Positions 36,765-45,108 are shown, counted from the stretch's first letter. The stretch is 46,712 nucleotides of DNA from a virus (IMGVR_UViG_3300019487_000045:1-46712); one strand, 5' to 3'. Numbers and translations: made by a program. The notes: generated by a model from the letters alone, not told the origin.

Positions 36765-37364
36765 ATGGCTTGCCATATGGGCCATGCTCCCTACCGACCG
36801 AGAGAAAGCACCGTCGCATCAAAACTGCCATTCAAGGTCCTGGCCTACGACACAGTGAAGGCGGATTATCACGGGCAGGTTCAAGCCATACTCAGAAAGG
36901 CGGCTGCCTCCAAGTCGGCCTCTGTCCGCGGCCTGGTTGAAACCCCACAAGGATTTACTTGGTCGGTCGCCTGGAGCCTGTGCGACAACGCGCCGCTCAC
37001 GGCGAGTCACATGGATGCGATCAGAAGCCATCTCGCCGCCAATAGCCAGTTTTACCTGAAGGCCTCTGCTATACGGGGAAGGAGCGTGACCATGGAGCCG
37101 ATCCATGCCGTCCCTACCCCAGTGGCTTCCCTCTTAGAGCAAAAAGCCCGCAGGATCTATGAGAACCGCAAGTTCGCCGTAGTAAATAACGAGGAGCCGC
37201 GACAGCTCATCGCCTCGAATAGCGAGCACTCCAGGGACATCATGGCGGCCCTCGAGGGCTGGTTGGCGACCCATCCAGGTGCCCATGAGGGTCTGGCCAC
37301 TGTCGCCAGATCTGTGATATTTCAGCTGCTTAAGTCCACCCACACCACGAACCAACATGGCTAA
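36765..37364 (+). CDS. Unknown early protein
   Basis: 199 aa from the ATG at 36765 with GGAG 6 nt upstream. Mixed alpha/beta: STVASKLPFKVLAYDTVKADY, QVQAILRKAAASKSASVRG, HMDAIRSHLAANSQFYLKASA, and a C-terminal helix (LATVARSVIFQLLKS). No catalytic pattern seen. It starts 2 nt after the zinc-protein stop, so the two are co-translated. Confidence 0.6.
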   Translation: MACHMGHAPYRPRESTVASKLPFKVLAYDTVKADYHGQVQAILRKAAASKSASVRGLVETPQGFTWSVAWSLCDNAPLTASHMDAIRSHLAANSQFYLKASAIRGRSVTMEPIHAVPTPVASLLEQKARRIYENRKFAVVNNEEPRQLIASNSEHSRDIMAALEGWLATHPGAHEGLATVARSVIFQLLKSTHTTNQHG

Positions 37365-37443
37365 GGCTTCTGAGGGGCGCACTGTTCTAGAGGCTCCCGC
37401 AGCCGCTAACTTAGAGTACGACCTCGGATTTGCCTGGAACTGA
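37357..37443 (+). CDS. Possible small protein
   Basis: 28 aa (MAKASEGRTVLEAP, ending LEYDLGFAWN), overlapping the preceding stop. No ribosome site stands out. It could couple translation to the next gene; kept as a weak call. Confidence 0.3.
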   Translation: MAKASEGRTVLEAPAAANLEYDLGFAWN

Positions 37444-37474
37444 CACCTCTACACACGCAATGGAGCTGCGGGTC

Positions 37475-38224
37475 ATGGGAAAGGACCTTCGCAAGATCGC
37501 CCTCAGGCAGGGGCAGATCACACTGTCCGGGATGCTGGAGAGCGTCAATAACCTGCACCGCGAGGCGATCTCTGACCTGAAGGGGTCGCTCTTAAAGTTC
37601 AAGGCGGCTGGGGAGCGACTACTGGAGATGAAGGAGCAGTGCAAGCACGGGACCTTTGAGGCCCTGATCGAGAGCGACGCTTGCTGCTTCGGACTCACCG
37701 CGGCCAAACTGTACATGAAGCTGGCTGGGGGCTGGGACATCCTTATGGAACTGCTGGGGCCGGGGAACCTGTATACCCTGAGCCTGGCTGCCGCCGTCAG
37801 AAAAATCCCCAGCCAGCGACGAGAGCCTAAAAAAGAAAGCCCGCCGCTGCCGCCTATAGCAGCGTCCGCTGATCGTGACACTTGCTTTAAAGGAGGGAAG
37901 CATGTGTGGGAAGGCGACCCAGAGCTGGAGGGAGAATATTGCGCCAAGTGCCACGAGCGACGACCCGATGTACGGGATGCCGCTGACGAGGGTACTGAGG
38001 AACATCCTGGCGATCCGGGGGGACAGGGAGCTGAAGAGGAAGCTGCTCAGGGCCTGGCTGTGGGGGGATTACCAGACCTGCGAGGACGGCTTAAGAAGGC
38101 ACTCCAGGACACGACCCGCCTCATCGATGAGTACTGCCAAGCGGCGGAAGACGAGTCGCTGCGAAAAACCATGCAAGACGGCCTCCGCACGGCTTGGGAG
38201 GCGTTCCAGAGAGCACCGCCGTGA
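37475..38224 (+). CDS. DUF3102-like protein with C-terminal zinc motif
   Basis: 249 aa from the ATG at 37475 (GGAG 9 nt upstream); an ATG at 37460 is also in frame. SDLKGSLLKFKAAGERLLEMKEQCKHGTFEALIES followed by LTAAKLYMKLAG resembles DUF3102 and KfrA-type plasmid/phage proteins: long helices and an HG.F motif. A CFKGGKHVW...CAKC segment may bind zinc. The C-terminus is a helix (TRLIDEYCQAAEDESLRKTM). Such proteins often act in partition or gene control; here inference only. Confidence 0.6.
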   Translation: MGKDLRKIALRQGQITLSGMLESVNNLHREAISDLKGSLLKFKAAGERLLEMKEQCKHGTFEALIESDACCFGLTAAKLYMKLAGGWDILMELLGPGNLYTLSLAAAVRKIPSQRREPKKESPPLPPIAASADRDTCFKGGKHVWEGDPELEGEYCAKCHERRPDVRDAADEGTEEHPGDPGGQGAEEEAAQGLAVGGLPDLRGRLKKALQDTTRLIDEYCQAAEDESLRKTMQDGLRTAWEAFQRAPP

Positions 38225-38306
38225 CAACCTGGGAAATACTCGGAACGGTGAGGGGATCGTTTGAGAGAGCTATTGAGCTGGCCTCCAAGTAGTCTAGAGA
38301 TCGGGA

Positions 38307-40862
38307 ATGGATTCTCTTGTCACCCTGCGGGATTATCAGAGCCTGGCTGTGAGGCAGGCTTTCGACGCCTGGAGAGCCGGACACCGCTCGGTGCTAATGT
38401 GCCTGGCTACCGGCTCCGGGAAGCGCAAGATTGCCCTCTACATCATGCACCTAGCAGCCCAGAAGAGGCGTAAGGTGCTGTTTGTTGGCAATCGGCGGCT
38501 ACTCATCAACCAGGCCGCCGACGACGCTGAGCACTGCGAGATCGACTACGGCGTCATTATGGCCGACGTCATGCAGGGTAATCACGGCTCCACCAACCAG
38601 ATCGCCTCCCTCCAGACCCTGGAGTCCAGGCACCTCTACGACAAGTGGAGCAACATCGCCACAGGAGATGGCCTGCCAGAGGCGAATCTCCTGGTACACG
38701 ATGAAGCTCATTCTGATACCGACAGGTTCTGGCACATCGCCTCGTTCTACCCCGATGCCAAGATCCTAGGGCTCTCGGCCACACCGGTAGGTAGAGAAGG
38801 CCGGGCACTGGTAAATAGCCCCTACGACGTCCTCCTGGAGCCGATCAAGAACTCAGCACTCATTGAGCGGGGGTTCCTGCTGCCCACGCGAGTCTGGGCT
38901 CCCTCCGAGCCCCAGCTCGATGGCGTCAAGATCGTCAAGGGCGAATACAACCAAACCGCCCTTGGTCGGCGGGTACAGGAATGCACGGTCGCTGGGGATG
39001 TGTTTAAGGAGTGGGACCAGCATCAAGACAAGGCCACGGTCTGCTTCGTTCCAGGCGTCCCCTTTGGCCGCTCACTCGTCCAACAATTCAACGCCAGGTA
39101 CGGCGCTGGCACGGCCCAAATCATCGCAGCCAAAACAAAGCCTGAAGAGCGACTAGACGCTATTGGGAGAATTGCTAAAGAGGGGCACGGTGTCCTGGTC
39201 TCATGCGATGTCCTCAAGGAGGGGTTTGACTGCCTGGACGCACAAACAGAAATCCTGACCGCCGGAGGATGGGTCGGGATCAACAACATCCCGGCAGCGG
39301 GAGAACTGATCTGGACGCTCAACTCAGATCGCAATGAGGCGGAGCTGGCACCGGTTTTGGCGTCAATTAGACGCCCCGTGCGGGCTGGAGAGAGGTTCTT
39401 GGTGGCATCCAACGAACACATAAATCTACGTGTAACTGAAGGGCACAGGCTGTACCATCGCGTTGATGACGAATGGTCATCCATAGCAGCTGGAGAGGCG
39501 ATTGGCTTGAGCGGCGATCTGACGCTCCCGCTGGCTTCCGAGGCGCTGTTTGAGGGAATCCCTCTTACTGACGATGAGATTCGATTCGTGGCCTGGTTTA
39601 TGACAGACGGCGGCTTGGGAAGCGGGAATCGCAGCTCAGTAATTGAGATCGCGCAATCCAAGGACTGGCACCACAACATTCGTGACCTCCTGAAACGGCT
39701 GGGATATAATTTCTCTGAAAGCGTCAAGTCGCCATCGCTAACTGGCTACAAAACAGATAAGAAATCGCACAGATTTTGCGTCCCCAGGGGTGTCCGCGGT
39801 AATGTTGTTGGCTGGGGCCGCCTGGCCCCCTATCTAGACCGGGACGTTTCCCCGCTCTTGATGCGAATGACAAAGCGACAGTTTACTGTCTTCTGGGAAG
39901 AACTCATGAAGGGAGCCGGGAGCCAGCAGGCCGGAAAAGGCGGGCAACTCATATGCTCTCGCCAGAGCCAAGCAGACCGTTACATGCAAATGGCGGTCAC
40001 TCGCGGAATGGCAACGTGCCTCCTGGAGTGCAAAACCAGAAAAGGCAAGGCGATCTATTACGTTCGAGTTCGGGACGCTTCATCTATTACTCTGCGGCTT
40101 ACTGACAAACGGTCCGCCAGATTCACGCTGGAAGAGTCACGCCAGGAAGATGAAGTGTGGTGCGTCACCACTAGGAATGACACCTTAATCACGAGGCGTA
40201 ACGGGAAAGTTCTAATAATAGGCAATTGCCCCGTGCTGTCATGTGGGATTGATCTACAGCCCAGCTCACAGCTCCGTTCGTATTGGCAAAAACTAGGGCG
40301 AATCAAGCGCACTTACGAGCATCAGACTGCTGCCGTCTGGCTCGATTTCGCCGGAAACTACTGGCGATTCCCTCATCCCGACGAAGACCCAGAGTGGCCC
40401 ACCTGTTCCCCGCAAACCACGCAGGAAATCATCGAGCGGAAGCGGGCGGAGGGCGGTGAAAAGCAGCCGATCATGTGCCCGAAGTGCTGGTACGTCCGGG
40501 CGCAAGGCCCCAGCTGCCCCAACTGCGGCCACGCGGCCGGTGAAGCCATCCGTCGTATCCGACTCGGACAAGGGCGACTTAAAGAGGTTCCGGCTCGCCA
40601 ACACCAGGCGCAGCGGCTGAGCGACGAGCAGAGATTATTAAATAAATGGAAATCCCGTCTTTACGGGGCCATGAAAAGCGGCTTAACCTACTCCCAATGT
40701 GCCGCCGTGTTTGCCAAGGAGACAGGCAGTGGGCCTAAGCCGGGTTGGCCGGGGACCTATGCCGCCCACGCTATGGATTGGTCCAGGCGACCTAAGCACG
40801 AGCACACCTTTCATTCGCTCACCAAGCTGTTCAACGCCTTCCAGGAGACACTGCGTGACTAA
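38307..40862 (+). CDS. SF2 DEAD/DEAH-type helicase interrupted by an intein
   Basis: 851 aa precursor, 519 aa after splicing. Motif I is LATGSGKRKI (34-39), motif II HDEAH (132-135) and motif III LSATP (156-160). Motif V is split as VLKEGFD/CPVLSCGIDL around the intein (residues 309-640), and motif VI is QKLGRIKR. A zinc ribbon (CPKCWYVRAQGPSCPNCG) lies in the C-terminal part. It resembles phage RAD25/UvsW-type helicases used in replication or recombination. The intein separates motif V, so unspliced protein should be inactive. Confidence 0.88.
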   Translation: MDSLVTLRDYQSLAVRQAFDAWRAGHRSVLMCLATGSGKRKIALYIMHLAAQKRRKVLFVGNRRLLINQAADDAEHCEIDYGVIMADVMQGNHGSTNQIASLQTLESRHLYDKWSNIATGDGLPEANLLVHDEAHSDTDRFWHIASFYPDAKILGLSATPVGREGRALVNSPYDVLLEPIKNSALIERGFLLPTRVWAPSEPQLDGVKIVKGEYNQTALGRRVQECTVAGDVFKEWDQHQDKATVCFVPGVPFGRSLVQQFNARYGAGTAQIIAAKTKPEERLDAIGRIAKEGHGVLVSCDVLKEGFDCLDAQTEILTAGGWVGINNIPAAGELIWTLNSDRNEAELAPVLASIRRPVRAGERFLVASNEHINLRVTEGHRLYHRVDDEWSSIAAGEAIGLSGDLTLPLASEALFEGIPLTDDEIRFVAWFMTDGGLGSGNRSSVIEIAQSKDWHHNIRDLLKRLGYNFSESVKSPSLTGYKTDKKSHRFCVPRGVRGNVVGWGRLAPYLDRDVSPLLMRMTKRQFTVFWEELMKGAGSQQAGKGGQLICSRQSQADRYMQMAVTRGMATCLLECKTRKGKAIYYVRVRDASSITLRLTDKRSARFTLEESRQEDEVWCVTTRNDTLITRRNGKVLIIGNCPVLSCGIDLQPSSQLRSYWQKLGRIKRTYEHQTAAVWLDFAGNYWRFPHPDEDPEWPTCSPQTTQEIIERKRAEGGEKQPIMCPKCWYVRAQGPSCPNCGHAAGEAIRRIRLGQGRLKEVPARQHQAQRLSDEQRLLNKWKSRLYGAMKSGLTYSQCAAVFAKETGSGPKPGWPGTYAAHAMDWSRRPKHEHTFHSLTKLFNAFQETLRD
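39231..40226 (+). other. Intein with LAGLIDADG-type endonuclease in the helicase
   Basis: 332 residues from Cys309 (CLDAQTEILTAGGWVGINNI) to Asn640. Block B is VTEGHRLYHR. The end is KVLIIGN before Cys, with Gly instead of the usual penultimate His. FVAWFMTDGGLGSGN and FWEELMKGAGSQQAGKG fit the two LAGLIDADG (dodecapeptide) helices, although the second has Ala for the catalytic Asp (KGAGS rather than GDGS). The endonuclease may be impaired. Confidence 0.85.
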
Positions 40863-40890
40863 TGCAAAGCGTACCAAGAGATGCAACGAC

Positions 40891-40977
40891 ATGAACATCG
40901 TTCAGGTCCGGCTGCCGGAGACAGACCCCTCCTCGTCGTCCAGCTGGACCGATATTTGTGAATTTGCCGCTACATGA
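40891..40977 (+). CDS. Possible small protein
   Basis: 28 aa (MNIVQVRLPETDPSSSSSW and on), starting 28 nt after the helicase stop. Plausible composition but no clear ribosome site. The following 135 bp to 41112 contain no supported gene. Confidence 0.3.
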   Translation: MNIVQVRLPETDPSSSSSWTDICEFAAT

Positions 40978-41112
40978 GATAGCAGCTAGACTTCGCGGAA
41001 TGACGGACGGCATGAGGCCGGAGCTGGGAAGGGATACCTCAGCCGCAGGGAACGCAACCGGGCATTGGAGGCCCATTTGAATCAACTTTCCTAAGTCCCA
41101 GGAACCTGACCC

Positions 41113-41631
41113 ATGCTCCAGGCCTACCACAACGACAAGTCCGTGAAGTCCAAGTACGTAAGACGCATGGCCGCTCACCGCAAGGCGGACGAGCTGTGCC
41201 AGAGAGTGGGCTGGAGGCCCGGTCAGAAGCCCGGTCAGAAGTCTCGCGGCTGTTCAGTCGGCTGCCTCTTCCATGCCTATAACCACTCCCGTGGTCCGAT
41301 CGAAATCGGCGTGCCGAAGGCCGAAGCGATGCAGTGGCCAGAGCTGTTTTTGAAAGCGATACCCGTAGGCGCAGACCTATCTCTCGTTTGGCCGCGCTTC
41401 GCCGTATGGCTACTGAGCGACGAGCATCATGGTGTGATTCGATTCGCCGGCGGAAGAAAGGACGTTGAGGCGGCGATTCAGGGCGTGGCGACCATGTTCG
41501 AGCGTGTCTTGGACGGCGAGTCTGTCGAGTATCGTGCCGCCGATGCCGCCGATGCCGCCGCCCGTGCCGCCAATGCCGCCCAATGGCGAGCGATGGCGGA
41601 TAGCATCATCCGCCTACTGGAGGACGCCTGA
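41113..41631 (+). CDS. MLQAYHND-type conserved hypothetical protein
   Basis: 172 aa. MLQAYHNDKSVKSKYVRRMAAHRKADELCQ then GCSVGCLFHAYNH, FLKAIPVGADLSLVWPRF and a C-terminal Ala/Asp run (AADAADAAARAANAA) match a family I know from planctomycetes and other bacteria, often encoded by phages and plasmids. Function unknown. A 12-bp unit CCCGGTCAGAAG is tandemly duplicated (GQKP) near residue 38. The Ala-rich tail comes from GCCGCCGAT-type triplet repeats. Confidence 0.7.
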   Translation: MLQAYHNDKSVKSKYVRRMAAHRKADELCQRVGWRPGQKPGQKSRGCSVGCLFHAYNHSRGPIEIGVPKAEAMQWPELFLKAIPVGADLSLVWPRFAVWLLSDEHHGVIRFAGGRKDVEAAIQGVATMFERVLDGESVEYRAADAADAAARAANAAQWRAMADSIIRLLEDA

Positions 41632-41768
41632 TGTTCGGCCACATCCTCCTGAATGCGGACGGGAAGAGGCTGACTGACGTGACTGCTCCGACGGGTGCCA
41701 GGACGCATGAACGGATTCCCCCAGGGCAGGCGACCCCGCTTTTCTTCAGGCGTGGCAAAGATCGCTAG
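41631..41768 (+). CDS. Small basic protein
   Basis: 45 aa; ATG overlaps the stop of the previous gene (TGATG). MFGHILLNADGKRLTDVTAP and FFRRGKDR; no motif. Coupled translation supports its being real. Confidence 0.5.
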   Translation: MFGHILLNADGKRLTDVTAPTGARTHERIPPGQATPLFFRRGKDR

Positions 41769-41778
41769 AGGCGATTGA

Positions 41779-42069
41779 ATGAACCCCTACATCTACGACG
41801 ACCGAGACACACGGGAGCTAGTGCGAGAGGAGAACTTTGCGATGCAGGAGCGGGTTGAACCGCCGGAAGAATACAAGTCGTGCGTAATGTGCCGATACAG
41901 CGTCGGGCTGGTGAATCCACTAAAGGGACGCCACATGTTGTATTGCCATTGGCTCGATGTGCAACTGCCTCCGCCAGTAGTGGAAGCAATTAGGCGCGTT
42001 GTTCCCGACGAGCCAATCGCTGAACAAGCTGCCACCTCCTGCCCTGTTTACGTAGAGGAGCCGCTGTGA
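41779..42069 (+). CDS. Small Cys-containing protein
   Basis: 96 aa. An acidic N-terminus (YIYDDRDTRELVREENFAM), CVMCRYSVG near the middle and two later Cys (YCHWLD, SCPVYVE) may coordinate zinc. The stop overlaps the start of the RecE-like fragment. Function unknown. Confidence 0.6.
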   Translation: MNPYIYDDRDTRELVREENFAMQERVEPPEEYKSCVMCRYSVGLVNPLKGRHMLYCHWLDVQLPPPVVEAIRRVVPDEPIAEQAATSCPVYVEEPL

Positions 42070-42326
42070 CAACCGAACTCCAACCAACGCCGACCATCGA
42101 CTACTACGCCGCCCCAGGCGTGAGCAAAACCGCCTTGTGGACGTTCCGCAACCGACGCCGGCTGTATGAAGCGGAGTACGTCACGCACACGGCACCGCCA
42201 AGGAAGGCGATGAAGGAACAGGATGTCGGTCTGACCACGGAATTATGGAGTCACCTCTACGCCGTGTGCCCGACTGAGCTGCTGTCGAAAGACGGCAAGG
42301 CGACAACGGCGGCATCTAAAAGGTGA
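42066..42326 (+). CDS. Truncated RecE/PDDEXK exonuclease N-terminal fragment
   Basis: 86 aa. IDYYAAPGVSKTALWTFRNRRRLYEAEYVTHTAPP, KAMKEQDVGL and VCPTELLSKDGKA follow the N-terminal region of RecE-type phage exonucleases (PF12684-like: YHA..., LK.FR..R..YE, AM..G...H). The conserved catalytic PDDEXK half is absent, and AMDIGTAVHA-type residues are altered (DVGLTTELW). It is probably a remnant, or a retained short protein of another use. Confidence 0.5.
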   Translation: MTTELQPTPTIDYYAAPGVSKTALWTFRNRRRLYEAEYVTHTAPPRKAMKEQDVGLTTELWSHLYAVCPTELLSKDGKATTAASKR

Positions 42327-42331
42327 GACAC

Positions 42332-42754
42332 ATGGGACGCAGCGGATATACCGAGGACTATGAAGACGATAATTTGGTCGTTGGCCGCTGGCGAGGTATG
42401 GTCGAAAGTGCCATCCGTGGCCGCCGCGGGCAAAAGTTTCTGCGGGATGTCTTGGCGGCGCTCGATGCCATGCCGGACAAGCGGTTGATTGCGGAAAAAC
42501 TCCAAGACGACGAAGGAAACGTATGCACGGTTGGTGTCGGCATGTTGGCCCGCGGCGTGCCGAACGTACATGAGATTGACCCGGCGGATCACGATCGAAT
42601 CGGCCAATTGCTTGACATCGCGCCGTGCCTTGTTCAGGAGCTGGAGTATTTGAATGACGAAGAGTGCCATCGCGCGGACGACGAGCAGCGATGGCACTTG
42701 ATGCGGCAATATATCGAGCGAATGGCGTCACGCCCAGCCGCAGGTGGCGCGTAA
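42332..42754 (+). CDS. Unknown conserved-looking protein
   Basis: 140 aa from the ATG at 42332 with AAGG upstream; a GTG at 42323 is possible. RWRGMVESAIRGRRGQKFLRDVLAALDAMPDKRLIAE, VCTVGVGMLARG and ADHDRIGQLLDIAPCLVQELEYLND are patterns seen in many uncharacterised phage and proteobacterial proteins. Soluble, helical. Function unknown. Confidence 0.65.
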   Translation: MGRSGYTEDYEDDNLVVGRWRGMVESAIRGRRGQKFLRDVLAALDAMPDKRLIAEKLQDDEGNVCTVGVGMLARGVPNVHEIDPADHDRIGQLLDIAPCLVQELEYLNDEECHRADDEQRWHLMRQYIERMASRPAAGGA

Positions 42755-42849
42755 CAGCGGTAGGGAGATGGCTTCATGACGACCACTCAACACGACCCGG
42801 CCCGTGTCTCCCGACGGCCGGGAAATTCACTCCTGTCACGGACGACGAT

Positions 42850-43119
42850 ATGGCTGACGAGCGAGCTCAACAGATATTCCAGGTGTGGAGCCGGAGACCA
42901 CATCGAACTGGGGGAGGGTACTCGCCAGAAGAGCACTTCCGGGACTGGGCCAACCGGACAGTTAACCGGTTCTTTGATATCGGGGCCATCTGGCCGGAGG
43001 AATATATCAGGCGGTGCTGCGTGCAGCTCAAGATCCCCTGTCCGGATATGGAGATCATGGAGTCCTACAGTGAAGACAGCCGCATCCAGGAGTCGCTCGA
43101 CAGCGGGCTGGGATGGTAA
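42850..43119 (+). CDS. Unknown small protein
   Basis: 89 aa from the ATG at 42850 (MADERAQQIFQVWSR); upstream in-frame codons (LPTAGKFTPVTDDD) are plausible too, so the start is uncertain. EEHFRDWANRTVNRFFDIGAIW and YIRRCCVQLKIPCPDME are helical. It overlaps the next gene by 7 nt. Function unknown. Confidence 0.5.
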   Translation: MADERAQQIFQVWSRRPHRTGGGYSPEEHFRDWANRTVNRFFDIGAIWPEEYIRRCCVQLKIPCPDMEIMESYSEDSRIQESLDSGLGW

Positions 43120-43562
43120 AATGCGGCTCTATGAGAAGGATCTCGGCGAAGAGACGGCGTAGGAACGCCGCAGTGGCCCCGTTCCGGGAGGCGCTAAAGC
43201 TTGAGATTGGCAAGTGTGAGTGGTGCGGGAAGCGGAGAGGACTCGTACTACACGAGATCAGTCGAGGACCAACTCGCTCTAAATCACTAGATCAGCGATG
43301 TGCTTTGATTTGTCTCTGCGACCCAGGCTGTCACCAAATTGTGGAGAGGTGGCCGAGGAGCCAGCAGTTAGCGCTAATCTTGATTCGCCGCCCCTACGAC
43401 TTCAATCTCCAGAGATACTGGGCTATTATTGCTCGTCGGCACCCGGAAATGGGCGATGTGCTGGAGTGGGTCGAGCAGCTGATGGAGCAGGACAATGGAT
43501 TACAACCAGGACGAAGTCAAGCAATTAGCCAAACGCAGCCAGAAAGAAACCTTAGAGAATAA
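43113..43562 (+). CDS. HNH-like nuclease
   Basis: 149 aa; ATG overlaps the previous end, with a second ATG at 43131. CEWCGKRRGLVLHEISRG...CALICLCDPGCHQIVE gives the layout of compact HNH proteins: a CxxC pair, a His-Glu motif, a CxxxC pair and a final His. The basic N-terminus (RRISAKRRRRN) would bind DNA. Unlike the three homing-type HNH genes it is embedded in the early operon, so it may serve phage DNA processing. Confidence 0.6.
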   Translation: MVKCGSMRRISAKRRRRNAAVAPFREALKLEIGKCEWCGKRRGLVLHEISRGPTRSKSLDQRCALICLCDPGCHQIVERWPRSQQLALILIRRPYDFNLQRYWAIIARRHPEMGDVLEWVEQLMEQDNGLQPGRSQAISQTQPERNLRE

Positions 43563-43890
43563 TTTTCTGTCCCACTGGGTGCTGATGTTTGGGAACCTGC
43601 CAGAGCCGGTCCGCCAGTATGCCGTCAGGAACCCGCACACAGGCCGAGACTGGAAGCTCGATTTTTGTTGGGCCAGTGAACTTTTGGCTGTCGAGATTCA
43701 GGGCGGCTCGTTTATTAAGGGCGGCCACAATACCGCCACGGGGCAAGCCCAAGACTATATCCGCCACAACACCCTCACTCGGATGGGCTGGCGGACGCTT
43801 TTTTACAACACCATTCAATGTAAACACATGGCCGACGTCGTGACCGAGGTGGCTGAGGTGCTCTGCCAAGCCAGGGAGATCGAAGCCTAA
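43495..43890 (+). CDS. PDDEXK-type endonuclease (Vsr/resolvase-like)
   Basis: 131 aa overlapping the previous gene by 68 nt. RDWKLDFCWASELLAVEIQGG holds the D-x10-E-x-Q catalytic core, then FIKGGHNTATGQAQDYIRHN and MGWRTLFYNTIQ; this order is seen in Vsr/DUF559-like nucleases and phage resolvases. It may resolve recombination intermediates or branched DNA before packaging. The exact substrate cannot be read from the sequence. Confidence 0.7.
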   Translation: MDYNQDEVKQLAKRSQKETLENNFLSHWVLMFGNLPEPVRQYAVRNPHTGRDWKLDFCWASELLAVEIQGGSFIKGGHNTATGQAQDYIRHNTLTRMGWRTLFYNTIQCKHMADVVTEVAEVLCQAREIEA

Positions 43891-43922
43891 AAGCTGTACA
43901 GCGTCGCTTTAGGAGAAAGCTC

Positions 43923-44093
43923 ATGAAATGGCCATTCCGCTACAGGTACTGGCTGGTCCGGGAGCATGGCAATCTAGTCGTCTCCCGCGCTCGCCGTAAT
44001 CCCAGCTGCTGGGCGTACTACCGGGACCTGCTCGACGGACCTTTTGATCGCCAGGAGGACGTGGTTCACGCCCTCAACTTCTGGCGGCTCTAA
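43923..44093 (+). CDS. Small basic protein at the end of the early arm
   Basis: 56 aa with AGGAG 8 nt before the ATG. MKWPFRYRYWLVREHG, SCWAYYRDLLDG and VVHALNFWRL; rich in Trp, Tyr and Arg. It is the last plus-strand gene, convergent with the late region 22 bp on. No terminator was found in the gap. Confidence 0.65.
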   Translation: MKWPFRYRYWLVREHGNLVVSRARRNPSCWAYYRDLLDGPFDRQEDVVHALNFWRL

Positions 44094-44115
44094 GACTCCC
44101 AGCCAAGCAGGCCAG

Positions 44116-44445
44116 CTATACGAGTTGATAGACAAGGTGGCCCATGACAGCGGCGGTTCCGGCCTCGATACTCAAGGCCGATCCGGCAGCCGTCTGGAGA
44201 TGGCCCACGGGACTGTAATCGCCACTTACTACCAAGTCAGCGGTTGTAGTCACCATCACGCCGCTCAGGGCCGTGCCGCCCGCTCCGCTCTCCCAGCGAA
44301 CCGTACCGGCCGCTGACTGGCGAATGTAGTACGATAAGACACGGATCCTCTTGCCGGCTACGGCCGCAACAACCTCCACGTCACCGGCTCCGGCGCTGGT
44401 AATCACGGCAAAGAATGGCTGGGAAGATGAGGCGGCTGGGGACAT
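44116..44445 (-). CDS. Small beta-rich virion protein
   Basis: 109 aa with AAGGA 8 nt before the ATG. Beta-strand pattern (FFAVITSAGAGDVEVVAAVAGKRIRVLSYY, TVRWESGAGG, DLVVSGDYSPVGHLQT) as in phage fibre-head or decoration proteins. Last gene of the late transcript. Function inferred only from context. Confidence 0.6.
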   Translation of the reverse strand: MSPAASSSQPFFAVITSAGAGDVEVVAAVAGKRIRVLSYYIRQSAAGTVRWESGAGGTALSGVMVTTTADLVVSGDYSPVGHLQTAAGSALSIEAGTAAVMGHLVYQLV

Positions 44446-44456
44446 CTAGACAATCC

Positions 44457-44807
44457 TTAATCTGATCCGTGATATTTGGCAGTGTATGGAATCCGGCGGC
44501 GGCCAATCCGGTCACTGGAGGCTGTGGCCAAGACCTCCAGAACGTACTCAGTGCCTGAGGTAATGGACGCGTTATCCTCTAGCACGCCCCGGTAGCAGCC
44601 CAGGGTCCCAGACACGTAGGCGCAGGTTCCGCTGCCGTTGGTGATTGCCGTGGAGCCGTCGGCGGCGTACAGCTGGAATGTCACCGTGGCGTCGTTGACG
44701 AACGAGCCGGTGTTGCGGTCGTACAGACCCGACCCAGGGTTCTCTGGGTCCCCCCACTCCACTAAGGCATCTTCGCCCACATACAAGTTCCCACCGCGGA
44801 TCGACAT
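44457..44807 (-). CDS. Small tail-appendage protein
   Basis: 116 aa with AAGGAGG before the ATG. Immunoglobulin-like or BppU-like strand pattern: DALVEWGDPENPGSGLYDR, ATVTFQLYAADGSTAITNG, YVLEVLATASSDRIGRRRI. Such domains often decorate the fibre or baseplate. It follows the long fibre gene and one small gene. Confidence 0.55.
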   Translation of the reverse strand: MSIRGGNLYVGEDALVEWGDPENPGSGLYDRNTGSFVNDATVTFQLYAADGSTAITNGSGTCAYVSGTLGCYRGVLEDNASITSGTEYVLEVLATASSDRIGRRRIPYTAKYHGSD

Positions 44808-44833
44808 GCCAGGCCTCCTTGCCGCTGCATATC

Positions 44834-45094
44834 TTACCCTCTCAGGCCCACCGAGCCATCCAGATAAGGCCGCAAACCACCCCAGCCACCTAAATGCGGC
44901 CGGAGCCTGACGAGGCCCGTAAGGGATGCTATGGTCCCTGGAGGGGCAGTGGCCGTGATCCCGGCATACAGGAAATCGATCTGCTGACGATCGGCGGCGG
45001 TCGAAAACGCGCCGTCCGGGTTTGGCATGGTCGGCGTGCTAGGCCGCCCCATGCTGAACATCGAAAAACGCTTGTCTCTAGTGTCAACAGCCAA
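44834..45094 (-). CDS. Small virion-associated protein
   Basis: 86 aa from a TTG with AGGTGG about 5 nt upstream. MAVDTRDKRFSMFSMGRPS, TMPNPDGAFSTAADRQQIDFLYAGI is a pattern I recognise from small proteins next to fibre genes in planctomycete-type phage contigs (DTRDKR start, PNPDG, DRQQ). The function is unknown. Confidence 0.55.
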   Translation of the reverse strand: MAVDTRDKRFSMFSMGRPSTPTMPNPDGAFSTAADRQQIDFLYAGITATAPPGTIASLTGLVRLRPHLGGWGGLRPYLDGSVGLRG

Positions 45095-45108
45095 ATGCCA
45101 CCTAAATA

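Noticed and set aside
37875-38264. Frame of 129 codons inside the DUF3102-like gene
   Set aside because: Basic shadow; the other frame keeps a zinc-like Cys set and helical sequence throughout.
41000-41080. 26-codon frame MTDGMRPELG upstream of the 41113 gene
   Set aside because: No ribosome site, no motif; too short to support.
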